From Pseudomonas fildesensis (GTDB lineage Bacteria > Pseudomonadota > Gammaproteobacteria > Pseudomonadales > Pseudomonadaceae): DNA of 64,000 bases. Shown in pieces: positions 17,633-26,008 of this stretch (position 1 is its first letter; every line of letters begins with the position of its first letter). Both the position numbers and the translations under genes were made by a program. The notes under the pieces were generated by a model. The model was not told the origin of the DNA. It did no database searches and saw only the letters and a list, made by a program, of their open reading frames with translations. The DNA is taken from the NCBI RefSeq assembly GCF_001050345.1, contig NZ_LFMW01000012.1:248001-312000 (forward strand), written 5' to 3'.

Positions 17633-17789
17633 TGCTTACACCTCCAAGTGACTGTGGCGGCCGACTATATGAAGGCGCCGCAGGAGGTGTAAGGGGAATC
17701 AGGGGAGGTTTTACCGTTTCAGAAATGAACTACGTAAGACCAGGAACATGCTTACGGAACTGATCCAAGCAAACTACCGCGTCGCCCAT

Positions 17790-17930
17790 AAAAAAGGCGA
17801 CCCAAGGAGTCTAATGCCGATCAGTTAAGAAATAGAAAGAGCGGGAAGTAACCTGTGGCGATCCGACAAGCTCCCTCGCCACAAGTACAGTGCGCCCCCT
17901 TAACTCACTGGCATTACCCAAGGAGTCGCC
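17790..17930 (-). terminator. asmA-type gene terminator interrupted by a MITE-like element
   Basis: Read on the minus strand, GGCGAC (17930-17925) would pair with GTCGCC (17801-17796) and be followed by T6 (17795-17790). Between the arms lies the element at 17812-17916, flanked by an exact 11-bp duplication. Before insertion the loop would have been only 7 nt. Confidence 0.7.
17812..17916. mobile_element. MITE-like element 2 (non-autonomous, 105 bp)
   Basis: The inverted ends TAATGCCGATCAGTTAAG and CTTAACTCACTGGCATTA match at 15 of 18 positions. The exact direct repeat CCCAAGGAGTC on both sides (17801-17811 and 17917-17927) is the signature of a target-site duplication. The interior contains a REP core GCTCCCTCGCCAC. 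The first 28 bp match one end of element 1 (inverted) at 25 of 28 positions. Confidence 0.75.
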
Positions 17931-17951
17931 CTTTCTCACGGTTGCGCTGTA

Positions 17952-20021
17952 TCAGCCCTTCACAGTCTTCGGCGCCTTGCCTTCCTTCATCTGTTGCAGC
18001 AACGGCGCGCACTGGTTCGGCTCGCCGCCACTCGGCGCGACCAGTGCCAGCAACCCGGCAGCCGGGCCGGCAATCACGCCCAACGCAACCATGCCCGCGC
18101 CACGCAGCGCCAGGGGTATAGCTTTTACGCCCGCGTTAGGTTTGATGAATGGGCCGTTGACGTACAACGGTGAGCGCAGGGAGAACAGGCGAAAGCCCTT
18201 GGATTCCGGGGTGATAGTCAGGTCTAACTGCTCGGTGGCCATGTTCGCCGTGCCGTCGATGTAGATGATGGCGTTCTCGGTATCGAACACAAACAACCGG
18301 GTGGTGGCCAGGCCGGTCTTGATGCCGAAGTCTGCCGCTGCGCAGTTGATCTTCACTTCCTTGTCGCCAAACAGGCGGCCCACCACGTAATTGCCCACGT
18401 TGAGCCCGGCGATTTCCATCAGGCTGCGACTGATGGCGCCGTCGTTGATCAGCATCTTCAGGTCACCGTTGGAGCTGCCCAGCAGCGCCGCCACGGAGTT
18501 GCCGCGCCCGGCGATATCGGCATCGCCATTGAGCTCACCGAAGCTGGTTTTCATCGGTTCGAAGGTCGGGAACAACTGCTTGAGCTTGAAGTTGCGCGCG
18601 GTGAGTTTGGCGCGACCTTCCATCGGCGTGATGCGGCCGTTCAAGCGAATCTGCGCATCGAGCTTGCCGCCGGCCACGCCGAAGCGCAGCGGCTCAAGGC
18701 TCAGTACGCCGTCGTTGAGCACCAGGTGCGTGTAGAGATCGTTAAACGGCAGGTCGGCACTGTGCACGATGCGTTTGCCGGTGAATTCCACGTCGGCATC
18801 CATGTCACGCCAACGTTCGGTGCGGAACTCTTCCACGGGCAGCACTTTGGTCGCCGGCTGTTTACTTTCGCCGCCACGGGCTTTTTGCTTGGCGTTGGAG
18901 TCGGCGCCGATCAGCGGGGCCAGGTCGGTCATCAACAGTTGGTTGGACACCAGCGCGCCACTCAGCTTGGGCCGTGGCTGGCTGGCGACATAGGCCAGGT
19001 TGCCGTGGATATCGCTGTTGCCGATCTTGCCGTTGAAGTTTTCGTAGCGGAACGACGCGCCGCTGGCTTCATGCAGCTTGGCGATCAGATGACCGTCGGT
19101 GGAGTACGCCGGCGAGTCCGGCAGGGTCACGCCGGTCAGCGGGTACAAGTTGCCCAGGCTGCTGCCGGAAAGTTTCAGGCGCAGGTCCAGGGCGCCGAGG
19201 TTCAGCGGGTCGGTCAGGGTGCCGGCCAGGGCGATGCTGGTGTCGGCGATCTTCACTTGGGCTTGCAGCGGGAACGGCTTGGCCGCGTCCTGCAGCGCCA
19301 GCAGGCCACCGATCTTGCCGGTGCCATCGAGTTTCTGACCGTGGTACTGGCCTTTGACCTTGAGGCCGAAGGCGTAGTCCTGCGGTGCCGAGCCTTTTTC
19401 CAGCGCCTTCTTTGCATCGGCATCGCCAACAATTTCGCCGAACGGAATGGGTTTGCCCAGCAGGTCGACAATCACGTCCAACTGGGTCTTGAGGGTCTGG
19501 TCGTCGAGGGTCACGTGGCCCTTGTCGAAACCGATGGCGCCGATGTCGACCACCCAATTCGAGGGTTCGGCGTTGGGGTCCTTGGGGTCGAATTTAAAGG
19601 TCCAGTTGGCGCGGCCGTCGGCCAGGCGCTGCAGCTCGGCGCTTGGCTCGGTGAGGTCGATACGCGGGATCACTACGCGCTGCACCAGCAAGGCCAGGGG
19701 CGAAATACGCAGCTCCACGCGTTTGAGGGTGACCATCTGCGGCTTTTTCGACCAGTCGGGGTTGCCCAGGGTCAGGTCTTCGGCAATCACGTGGGGCCAC
19801 GGCACCCAGGCGCGCCAACCGCCTTCATCCGGCTCACGCTGCCACACCACCGCCAGATTGCCATTGATGGCAAACGGGCGATGCAACTCTTCGGAGACCT
19901 TGGCATTGAGCGGCGGCTTGATGCGGTTCCAGTCAAAGAACACCAGGACCAACACCACCACGGCAATTAATAGAACGAAGCTGGCGCAGCTCCAAGCGAC
20001 AATTTTACGAGTGCGCGTCAT
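17952..20021 (-). CDS. AsmA-family envelope protein
   Basis: The 689-residue protein has one N-terminal membrane anchor (about residues 9-29) and a long periplasmic part made of repeating beta strands. The sequence around FDWNRIKPPLNAKVSEELHRPFAINGN is the classic AsmA N-terminal signature, and the C-terminus carries the AsmA-type repeat ending in SPLYVNGPFIKPNAGV. AsmA-like proteins are thought to bridge the periplasm and help move phospholipids to the outer membrane. It appears monocistronic, with its terminator interrupted by a MITE-like element downstream. Confidence 0.9.
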   Translation of the reverse strand: MTRTRKIVAWSCASFVLLIAVVVLVLVFFDWNRIKPPLNAKVSEELHRPFAINGNLAVVWQREPDEGGWRAWVPWPHVIAEDLTLGNPDWSKKPQMVTLKRVELRISPLALLVQRVVIPRIDLTEPSAELQRLADGRANWTFKFDPKDPNAEPSNWVVDIGAIGFDKGHVTLDDQTLKTQLDVIVDLLGKPIPFGEIVGDADAKKALEKGSAPQDYAFGLKVKGQYHGQKLDGTGKIGGLLALQDAAKPFPLQAQVKIADTSIALAGTLTDPLNLGALDLRLKLSGSSLGNLYPLTGVTLPDSPAYSTDGHLIAKLHEASGASFRYENFNGKIGNSDIHGNLAYVASQPRPKLSGALVSNQLLMTDLAPLIGADSNAKQKARGGESKQPATKVLPVEEFRTERWRDMDADVEFTGKRIVHSADLPFNDLYTHLVLNDGVLSLEPLRFGVAGGKLDAQIRLNGRITPMEGRAKLTARNFKLKQLFPTFEPMKTSFGELNGDADIAGRGNSVAALLGSSNGDLKMLINDGAISRSLMEIAGLNVGNYVVGRLFGDKEVKINCAAADFGIKTGLATTRLFVFDTENAIIYIDGTANMATEQLDLTITPESKGFRLFSLRSPLYVNGPFIKPNAGVKAIPLALRGAGMVALGVIAGPAAGLLALVAPSGGEPNQCAPLLQQMKEGKAPKTVKG

Positions 20022-20378
20022 TGCACAGGACTCCTGAATACGACTGGCTTAGCTACCTCTATAGAGCAGCCTATAACACTACGACTGGCAAACCGCCTGT
20101 GGGTTTAACCCGCTCACCGATTTAGCCGCTAAAAGCCATTTTCCTGATCATCCAGACAGATTCAATCATCAACGACGCACCATTGTTACCCAGGCTCGTG
20201 TCGAAAATACCCACCACGGTGCAAAACCGCGGGCTTGAGAGGCTCGATCTAGAGCCTCTGCCGGGAACAATCAATTCCGTTGATTATTACCATTGTGTTT
20301 ATGAACTTTTATATCGACATATCGAGAGTAGCATTAGCCCCGTACCCACTTTATCGCCCTCCCAAGGAGCAACCCATC
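20022..20378. other. Intergenic region between divergent asmA-type and exported-protein genes
   Basis: No gene is seen. It contains a perfect 8-bp hairpin AGAGGCTC/GAGCCTCT at 20238-20259 and then an AT-rich stretch near 20270-20330 with a direct repeat ATATCGA, where the promoter of the 20379 gene probably lies. An AAGGAG ribosome site ends the region. Confidence 0.5.
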
Positions 20379-20711
20379 ATGAAACGCCAAGTACTCGCTA
20401 CCGTCCTGTTATCCATCCTGGCTTCCAGTGCCTTCGCCCTGCCAGCCGCCGAACAAGTAACCCCACAAGTCAAAGCCGACGCCGTTCACTTCAGCCAGAC
20501 CCTGGCCCGCAGCGGTTCGCAAGAAGACGAAAACCGTGACTACGCCAAAGGCGCTGTTGCTGAAAATGGTTCGGAACACGCCAACAAACGCGCCTACACC
20601 GAGGGCCTGGTTGAAGGCGGCGCTGAACAAGCCGACGAACGTGCTTACACCCAAGGTATTGCCGAAGGTGGTGCGGACCGTCTGCAAGAAATGCATCAAG
20701 CACAGAGCTAA
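20379..20711 (+). CDS. Small exported protein with three 17-residue repeats
   Basis: The 110-residue product starts with a clear signal peptide (MKRQVLATVLLSILASSAFA). The C-terminal half holds three repeats of about 17 residues with the core R-x-Y-x-x-G-x-x-E-x-G-x-E/D, ending near QEMHQAQS. The repeats are acidic and polar, with no cysteines, so a periplasmic or secreted unfolded or helical solenoid form is likely. I do not recognise a family. The start is set by AAGGAG 9 nt upstream; a strong terminator follows the gene, so it is probably transcribed alone. Confidence 0.75.
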   Translation: MKRQVLATVLLSILASSAFALPAAEQVTPQVKADAVHFSQTLARSGSQEDENRDYAKGAVAENGSEHANKRAYTEGLVEGGAEQADERAYTQGIAEGGADRLQEMHQAQS

Positions 20712-20729
20712 CCCTGTGGCGGCCCAGAA

Positions 20730-20757
20730 AAAAGCCCGATCCGCCGATCGGGCTTTT
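20730..20757 (+). terminator. Rho-independent terminator
   Basis: GCCCGATC and GATCGGGC form an 8-bp stem with a 4-nt loop, preceded by A-residues and followed by TTTT. It ends the small exported-protein gene. Confidence 0.85.
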
Positions 20758-20872
20758 GACTTTTTGTAGCCTGCGTCACGTTCCTCCCCCCTGCACCTGA
20801 CTCCAAGTTCGACGCCAACGAAGCTGTTTTGCTAGAGTGCGTCGCTGTACTTGCCGACAAAGCCCGCCTGCC

Positions 20873-21505
20873 ATGCTGCCCCGCGCCGAACAGAAGCAAC
20901 AGACCCGCCTCGCTTTGATGGACGCAGCCCGCCATCTGATGGAGTGCGGCCGTGGGTTTGGCAGCCTGAGCCTGCGCGAAGTGGCCAAGACGGCCGGGAT
21001 CGTGCCCACTGGGTTCTACCGTCACTTTGCCGATATGGATCAACTCGGCCTGGTACTGGTGAGTGAAGTAGGCCAGACCTTCCGTGCAACCATTCGACTG
21101 GTGCGCCACAACGAATTCGTGATGGGCGGCATTATCGATGCGTCCGTGCGGATCTTTCTCGACGTGGTCTCGGCCAACCGCTCGCAATTCCTGTTCCTGG
21201 CCCGCGAACAGTACGGTGGCTGTTTGGCCGTACGCCAAGCCATCGGCGCCCTGCGCGAAGACATCACCAGTGACCTGGCGGCCGACCTCACGCGGATGCC
21301 CAAACTGCAGCACCTGGATGCCGAGGGGTTGCACGTGATGGCCGACCTGATCGTTAAAAGCGTGTTCGCCACCCTGCCCGACATCATCGACCCGCCGGCC
21401 CAGGCCCTGCCTGCCCACCTCACGCCCCAGGCGAAAATCACCCAGCAACTGCGCTTTATCTTCATCGGCCTCAAGCACTGGCAAGGCCTGGGCAGCACCG
21501 AGTAA
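20873..21505 (+). CDS. TetR-family regulator of the FabR/DesT type
   Basis: The 210-residue protein has an N-terminal TetR helix-turn-helix, SLSLREVAKTAGIVPTGFYR, which closely matches the recognition region of FabR. FabR and Pseudomonas DesT sense unsaturated versus saturated acyl-CoA or acyl-ACP and control fatty acid desaturation or unsaturated fatty acid synthesis. The C-terminal ligand domain also follows FabR (FLFLAREQYGG, FIFIGLKHW). No desaturase gene is adjacent, so the target is not evident. The ATG at 20873 is preferred to an upstream in-frame codon because homologues begin with the pattern RAEQKQQTR. Confidence 0.8.
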   Translation: MLPRAEQKQQTRLALMDAARHLMECGRGFGSLSLREVAKTAGIVPTGFYRHFADMDQLGLVLVSEVGQTFRATIRLVRHNEFVMGGIIDASVRIFLDVVSANRSQFLFLAREQYGGCLAVRQAIGALREDITSDLAADLTRMPKLQHLDAEGLHVMADLIVKSVFATLPDIIDPPAQALPAHLTPQAKITQQLRFIFIGLKHWQGLGSTE

Positions 21506-21510
21506 GCCGG

Positions 21511-22017
21511 TCAGCCCGCCTTATGAAAGCGCTTGGCAGTGGTGTAGTTTTTGTTCCAGTAACTGTTGCTCAACGAATCGATGCGCACATTCTTGCCGGT
21601 ACGCGGTGAATGGATGAATTTGCCCGCGCCTATATAAAGGCCGACATGGCTGACCTGCCCGCGCCCATTGCCCTTGAAAAACACCGCATCCCCAGGCTTG
21701 AGCGCAGTGCGCTTGATCGTGGCGGCCGAAGAGCGGTGCATCGCCGCCGTTGTGCGGGGGAGGTGAATGTTGGCTTCGGTCTTGAACAGATAGACCAGGA
21801 AGCTGCTGCAATCAAACCCCTGCTCTGCCGACGTGCCGCCGAATTTGTAAGGCGTGCCCAGCAGTTCATGGGCGCGGTCGATCACATCGTCGATGGCGGG
21901 CGCCCGCAGGCTCTGCACGGAAGAACTGAAGGTTGCCTGGGGTTTTAAATTGGCCGAAGCCGAGGTGATGGCGCAACACAGGCTGACCATGACGACACAA
22001 AAAAAGGACCTGAACAT
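21511..22017 (-). CDS. NlpC/P60 (C40) cell-wall peptidase
   Basis: The 168-residue protein has a signal peptide (about residues 1-22) and a single NlpC/P60 domain. The catalytic Cys is C70 in GFDCSSF, with H124 (QVSHVGLYIG) and H136 (KFIHSP) completing the site. Such enzymes cleave D-Glu-diaminopimelate bonds in peptidoglycan stem peptides in the periplasm. There is no lipobox cysteine at the cleavage site, so it is not obviously a lipoprotein. It is convergent with the TetR gene, 5 bp apart. Confidence 0.88.
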   Translation of the reverse strand: MFRSFFCVVMVSLCCAITSASANLKPQATFSSSVQSLRAPAIDDVIDRAHELLGTPYKFGGTSAEQGFDCSSFLVYLFKTEANIHLPRTTAAMHRSSAATIKRTALKPGDAVFFKGNGRGQVSHVGLYIGAGKFIHSPRTGKNVRIDSLSNSYWNKNYTTAKRFHKAG

Positions 22018-22130
22018 GATGAACGTCGCTAAGAATTAAACACGGCGCAAATCCTAAAGAATTAAGGCGTAACGTTATGGACGCCAATTCCGCAGACCTT
22101 GTAGGGCAAATCCCAAAAACGCCCATCACG

Positions 22131-22156
22131 GGTGCGCCAACGCCATTTGGCGCACC
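22131..22156. promoter_or_regulatory. Inverted repeat upstream of ureE, possible enhancer site
   Basis: GGTGCGCCAA and TTGGCGCACC form a perfect 10-bp inverted repeat with a 6-bp centre. It lies about 126 bp upstream of the predicted sigma-54 start of ureE. The half site resembles but does not match the NtrC consensus. Confidence 0.4.
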
Positions 22157-22242
22157 ACTTTAGAGCGCTCCGGTAATTTCGCGACGCTCTATTGCGTGGC
22201 ACACACCTATTGCCTTCAGGCAATTCCTACTCCCTATTCGGG

Positions 22243-22259
22243 TTGGCAAGCCCCTTGCT
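22243..22259 (+). promoter_or_regulatory. Sigma-54 promoter of the ureEFG-hupE operon
   Basis: TTGGCAAG-CCCC-TTGCT matches the -24/-12 consensus with the required 10 bases between GG and GC. The predicted start is near 22270, 26 nt before the ureE ATG. Sigma-54 control would tie nickel insertion into urease to nitrogen limitation, as known for urease genes in several Pseudomonas. Confidence 0.65.
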
Positions 22260-22295
22260 CTAGCACTTCCATCGCCCATAGCTGGAAGCTGCCTG

Positions 22296-22796
22296 ATGCT
22301 GGTGATCCACCGCCGAATCGCCCCCCAAGCCCTCTGGGCCGCCGAGTTGCTGCTGAATTTCGAAGCCCGCAGCAAAAGCCGCCTGCGCTGTTTCAGTGCT
22401 GACGGTGAAGACGTCGGCCTGTTTCTGGAGCGCGGACAGCCGCCGCTGCATGACGGCGAATGCCTACAGGCTGAAGACGGACGTGTCGTTCGCGTATGCG
22501 CCCGCCCTGAACACCTGCTGCACGTCACCTGCAGCAGCGCACTTGAATTGACCCGCGCCGCCTATCACCTTGGCAATCGCCATGTAGCCCTGCAAGTCGG
22601 GGATGGCTGGTTACGCTTGCTCGATGACTACGTGCTCAAGGCCATGCTCGAACAACTCGGTGCCCATACCGAGACTATCGAAGCGCCGTTCCAGCCGGAA
22701 CATGGGGCTTACGGCGGTGGCCACCATCATTCGCGCCACGGCGACGAAGACTTCAACTATCCGCCCAAGCTGCACCAATTCGGCGTGCGTCTATGA
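22296..22796 (+). CDS. ureE: Urease accessory nickel chaperone UreE
   Basis: The 166-residue protein has an N-terminal peptide-binding domain, a central metal-binding domain with RAAYHLGNRH, and a His-rich tail (GGGHHHSRHG). UreE delivers Ni2+ to the UreDFG complex for urease active-site assembly in the cytoplasm. It is the first gene of ureE-ureF-ureG-hupE; it overlaps ureF by 4 bp. A predicted sigma-54 promoter lies directly upstream. Urease structural genes are not in this window. Confidence 0.96.
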   Translation: MLVIHRRIAPQALWAAELLLNFEARSKSRLRCFSADGEDVGLFLERGQPPLHDGECLQAEDGRVVRVCARPEHLLHVTCSSALELTRAAYHLGNRHVALQVGDGWLRLLDDYVLKAMLEQLGAHTETIEAPFQPEHGAYGGGHHHSRHGDEDFNYPPKLHQFGVRL

Positions 22797-23467
22797 ACCC
22801 AGCGTGGGCGCTGTTGCGTCTGGCCAGTCCGCAATTGCCGATTGGCGGCTACAGCTATTCCCAGGGCCTGGAGATGGCCGTGGAGAACGGCCGCGTCGAT
22901 GATGCGGCCAGCGCACGGCGCTGGATCAGCGACCAGTTGCTGCTCAATCTCGCCCGCTTCGAAGCGCCTCTTTTGCTTGCCCATTGCCAGGCCGCCGCTG
23001 ATGAGGATTGGCCGCGTCTGGCTCAGTTGTGCGAAGAGCACCGCGCCAGCCGTGAGACCCGAGAGCTGTATCAGGAAAGCCGGCAGATGGGCTACTCGCT
23101 GCAACAGTTGCTCAACGGCTTGCCGGAACTGGACAGCGCCGCCCGTACGTTTCTTGAACAACGCGGCGAGCCGCACCTGGCTCTCGGCTGGGCGCTGGCC
23201 GCGCGGGCGTGGCGCATCAGCCCCGACGATGCCCTCGCCGCCTGGCTCTGGAGCTGGCTGGAAAACCAATTGGCCGTGCTGATGAAAACCTTGCCACTGG
23301 GCCAGCAAGCCGCCCAGCGCCTGACCAGCGAACTGCTGCCATTGCTGCAACAAGCCCAGCAGGACGCAGGCCACATCGAACCCCACCATTTCGGCAGCGC
23401 CGCCTTCGGCCTGTCCCTGGCGTGCATGGCCCACGAGCGCCAATACAGCCGCCTGTTCCGGTCCTAG
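22793..23467 (+). CDS. ureF: Urease accessory protein UreF
   Basis: The 224-residue all-helical protein begins with the UreF hallmark LLRLASPQLPIGGYSYSQGLE and has the usual family length. UreF recruits UreG to the UreD-urease complex and acts as the checkpoint for GTP hydrolysis during nickel loading. Its ATG lies within the ureE stop region (4-bp overlap), indicating translational coupling. ureG follows 23 bp later. Confidence 0.96.
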   Translation: MNPAWALLRLASPQLPIGGYSYSQGLEMAVENGRVDDAASARRWISDQLLLNLARFEAPLLLAHCQAAADEDWPRLAQLCEEHRASRETRELYQESRQMGYSLQQLLNGLPELDSAARTFLEQRGEPHLALGWALAARAWRISPDDALAAWLWSWLENQLAVLMKTLPLGQQAAQRLTSELLPLLQQAQQDAGHIEPHHFGSAAFGLSLACMAHERQYSRLFRS

Positions 23468-23490
23468 GGACTTTTATTTTGGAGAGTCGC

Positions 23491-24105
23491 ATGAACACAC
23501 AACCCTTGCGTGTCGGCATCGGTGGCCCAGTGGGCTCCGGCAAGACCGCCCTGACCCTCGCCCTGTGCCTCGCGCTGCGCGATCGCTACAACCTGGCGGT
23601 GGTCACCAACGACATCTACACCCGCGAAGACGCCGATTTCCTGGTGCGCAACCAGGCCCTGGCGCCGGAGCGCATTATCGGCGTGGAAACCGGCGGCTGC
23701 CCGCACACCGCGATTCGTGAAGATGCGTCGATCAACCTGGAGGCCGTAGACCAGCTCAACCGGCGCTTTCCCGGCCTGGACCTGATCCTGGTGGAGTCCG
23801 GCGGTGACAACCTCTCGGCGACCTTCAGCCCGGAGTTGTCGGACCTGACCATCTACGTGATCGATGTGTCCGCCGGCGACAAGCTGCCGCGCAAAGGCGG
23901 GCCCGGCATTTGCAAATCCGACCTGCTGGTGATCAACAAGATCGACCTGGCGCCGCTGGTCGGCGCCTCGCTGGAGCTGATGAACAGCGACACCCAGCGT
24001 ATGCGCAACGGCAAACCCTTTGTGTTCAGCAACCAGAAAACCGGCGTCGGCCTGGAAGAGATCGTCGCCTTTATCGAACGCCAGGGCCTGCTGACCGCCG
24101 CCTGA
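23491..24105 (+). CDS. ureG: Urease accessory GTPase UreG
   Basis: The 204-residue SIMIBI-class GTPase has the P-loop GGPVGSGKT at residues 10-18, the metal-binding motif ETGGCPHTAIREDAS with Cys-Pro-His, and NKIDL for guanine recognition. UreG hydrolyses GTP to drive nickel transfer into urease. The start at 23491 follows a TTTGGAG ribosome site; a longer frame from upstream is only read-through of ureF sequence. Confidence 0.97.
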   Translation: MNTQPLRVGIGGPVGSGKTALTLALCLALRDRYNLAVVTNDIYTREDADFLVRNQALAPERIIGVETGGCPHTAIREDASINLEAVDQLNRRFPGLDLILVESGGDNLSATFSPELSDLTIYVIDVSAGDKLPRKGGPGICKSDLLVINKIDLAPLVGASLELMNSDTQRMRNGKPFVFSNQKTGVGLEEIVAFIERQGLLTAA

Positions 24106-24127
24106 TCAACCTATAAGGAACCTGTCC

Positions 24128-24700
24128 ATGAGCCTCAAAAAACTCATCGCTGCCGCCGCCCTGCTGCTGGCCCCTGCCCTCGCCTTCGCCCACCCTGGCC
24201 ACGGCGACAACGGCTTGATGGCCGGCATCAGCCATCCATTGGGTGGCCTTGACCACTTGCTGGCGATGGTCGCGGTCGGCCTATGGGCGGCGCAGCAAAA
24301 GGGCAACGCGCGCTGGGCACTTCCGTGCACCTTTGTCGGTGCCCTGTTGATCGGCGGCCTGCTCGGTTTTGAAGGGTTGCAATTGCCGGCGCTGGAAAGC
24401 GCGATTGCTGCATCGGTGCTGGCGCTGGGCCTGGCGGTGGCACTGGCGGTGCGTCCGCCGTTGTTCCTGGCTGTCGGTGCGACTGCATTGTTTGCGCTGT
24501 TCCATGGTGTGGCCCACGGTTTGGAGCTACCGGACATGTCCAGCCCTTGGGCGTATGCCGCAGGTTTTGTCGGCGCAACGGCCGCATTGCACGCGGCCGG
24601 TTATGCGGTGGTGCGCTTCCTGCCGACTGCGGCGGCGCCGTTGGTGCGGATTGCCGGGGCGGCGTCGGCGGCGACAGGGGTATGGCTGCTCGCGGGCTGA
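24128..24700 (+). CDS. hupE: HupE/UreJ-family nickel transporter
   Basis: The 190-residue protein has a cleavable signal peptide ending AFA, followed by HPGHGDNG, and six hydrophobic helices. The family motif SHPLGGLDHLLAM contains the His/Asp residues proposed to bind nickel. HupE/UreJ proteins mediate Ni2+ uptake or diffusion across the inner membrane. Its place at the end of the urease accessory operon, 22 bp after ureG, supports a nickel-supply role for urease. Confidence 0.9.
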   Translation: MSLKKLIAAAALLLAPALAFAHPGHGDNGLMAGISHPLGGLDHLLAMVAVGLWAAQQKGNARWALPCTFVGALLIGGLLGFEGLQLPALESAIAASVLALGLAVALAVRPPLFLAVGATALFALFHGVAHGLELPDMSSPWAYAAGFVGATAALHAAGYAVVRFLPTAAAPLVRIAGAASAATGVWLLAG

Positions 24701-24708
24701 CTGTAAAG

Positions 24709-24814
24709 ATCATTCCCACGCTCTGCGTGGGAATGCAGCCCGGGACGCTCCGCGTCCCAAACCGTGACGCAGAGCGTCACAAGAGGCATTCCCACGCAGA
24801 GCGTGGGAACGATC
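24709..24814. repeat. Palindromic GTTCCCACGC-family repeat
   Basis: Nested palindromes: outer arms GATC-TTCCCACGC / GCGTGGGAACGATC and inner arms around GACGCTCCGCGTC and GTGACGCAGAGCGTCAC. The same family occurs at 35567-35678. It probably also blocks transcription past hupE. Confidence 0.8.
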
Positions 24815-24883
24815 AGCTCACAACTTGCCGCTGCCCCTCTGCTACCATGCGCGCCTACACCCCTGCCGTGACGACGCCAGCCG

Positions 24884-26005
24884 ATGCCCATCGCTCCAAG
24901 CTCCGCCCCCCAGCCTTCGTTGAATGCCGTGCTCACGCACTTCCATGACTTGATCGTGCCGCTCTGGCAGGGCCCGGGCTGGAATGCCGACCTGGCGTTG
25001 CCCTATGAGGCGCTGGACGCCGATCACCGCCCTTTACCTGCGCAACGCTACCGCGCCATGGCCTGTGCCCGGCAGCTTTACCTGTTTGCCAGCCTGATCG
25101 GCGAACCCGGTGCGGCTTTTGCCGAGGAGCGCGCGGCGGCGCTGTTCCGCTCGTTGCAACGGCACTTCCATGATGCGGAGCACGGCGGCTGGTTCTACAG
25201 CATCGACCCTGCCGGCCAGCCGCTGGACAAGCGCAAAGACCTCTACACCCACGCCTTCATCATCTTCGCGTGCGCCCATTACTGGGCAAAGGTGCGCGAG
25301 CCGCTGGTGGAATCGGTGCTCGATGCCGCGCTGGAAGTGGTCGCGCAACGTTTCGCCACCGGCGACGGCCTGTATGAAGCGGTGCTGGAGCGCAACTGGG
25401 CATCCCTCAAGTCCGGCCCGCTGCAAAACCCGCTGATGCACCTCGCCGAAGGCTTCCTCGCCACGTTGGCCGTGCGCGAAGACGCCATCACCCAGGACGC
25501 ATTGCTGGACTTGGCCAACGCCCTGCAAAAGCGCTTCATCGACCGCCAGCACGGGGTGATGATGGAAAAACCGCTGGGCGCTGTGGATAACTGGTTTGAG
25601 CCGGGGCACCAGTTCGAATGGTTCTTTTTGCTGGAGTCTTCGCAAGTGCTGCGCGGCACCGCGCTGCATGCGTCGCTGACGCGGGCGTTTGCCTATGCCG
25701 AGCAAATGGGTGTGGATAACGTCACGGGCGCGGTCAGTGGGATGCTGGCCCTCGACGGCACCGTGCGTGACGGCACGCAACGTATCTGGGCCCAGGCCGA
25801 ATACCTGCGGGCATTGACCTTGCGACCGGAAAGTGAGGCGGTGTTGCAGCGCCAGTTGCTGGCGTTGCAAGCGCATTTCCTGCATGAGAAGGGCTGGCAT
25901 GAATGCCTGGACGCCAAGGGTAAGGTGAGCCGGCGGGATATGCCGTCGACCACGCCGTATCACTTGGCGACCTGTTATCAGGGCTTGGTCAGGTATCTCG
26001 GCTGA
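24884..26005 (+). CDS. AGE-family epimerase/isomerase
   Basis: The 373-residue protein is an (alpha/alpha)6-barrel enzyme of the N-acylglucosamine 2-epimerase family. Visible family residues include ALPYEALDADHRPLPAQRYRAM, the stretch GWFYSIDPAGQP with KDLYTHAFIIFA, NPLMHLAEGFLA, and NWFEPGHQFEWFFLLE, which supply the conserved Arg, His and Glu of the active site. The subgroup resembles aldose-ketose isomerases such as YihS or mannose isomerase more than true GlcNAc epimerases, so the sugar is unsettled. Start codon choice is only moderately supported. Confidence 0.82.
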   Translation: MPIAPSSAPQPSLNAVLTHFHDLIVPLWQGPGWNADLALPYEALDADHRPLPAQRYRAMACARQLYLFASLIGEPGAAFAEERAAALFRSLQRHFHDAEHGGWFYSIDPAGQPLDKRKDLYTHAFIIFACAHYWAKVREPLVESVLDAALEVVAQRFATGDGLYEAVLERNWASLKSGPLQNPLMHLAEGFLATLAVREDAITQDALLDLANALQKRFIDRQHGVMMEKPLGAVDNWFEPGHQFEWFFLLESSQVLRGTALHASLTRAFAYAEQMGVDNVTGAVSGMLALDGTVRDGTQRIWAQAEYLRALTLRPESEAVLQRQLLALQAHFLHEKGWHECLDAKGKVSRRDMPSTTPYHLATCYQGLVRYLG

Positions 26006-26008
26006 CCG

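Noticed and set aside
18726..19970. 414-codon plus-strand frame inside the asmA-type gene
   Set aside because: High-GC antisense shadow; the minus-strand frame has clear family signatures.
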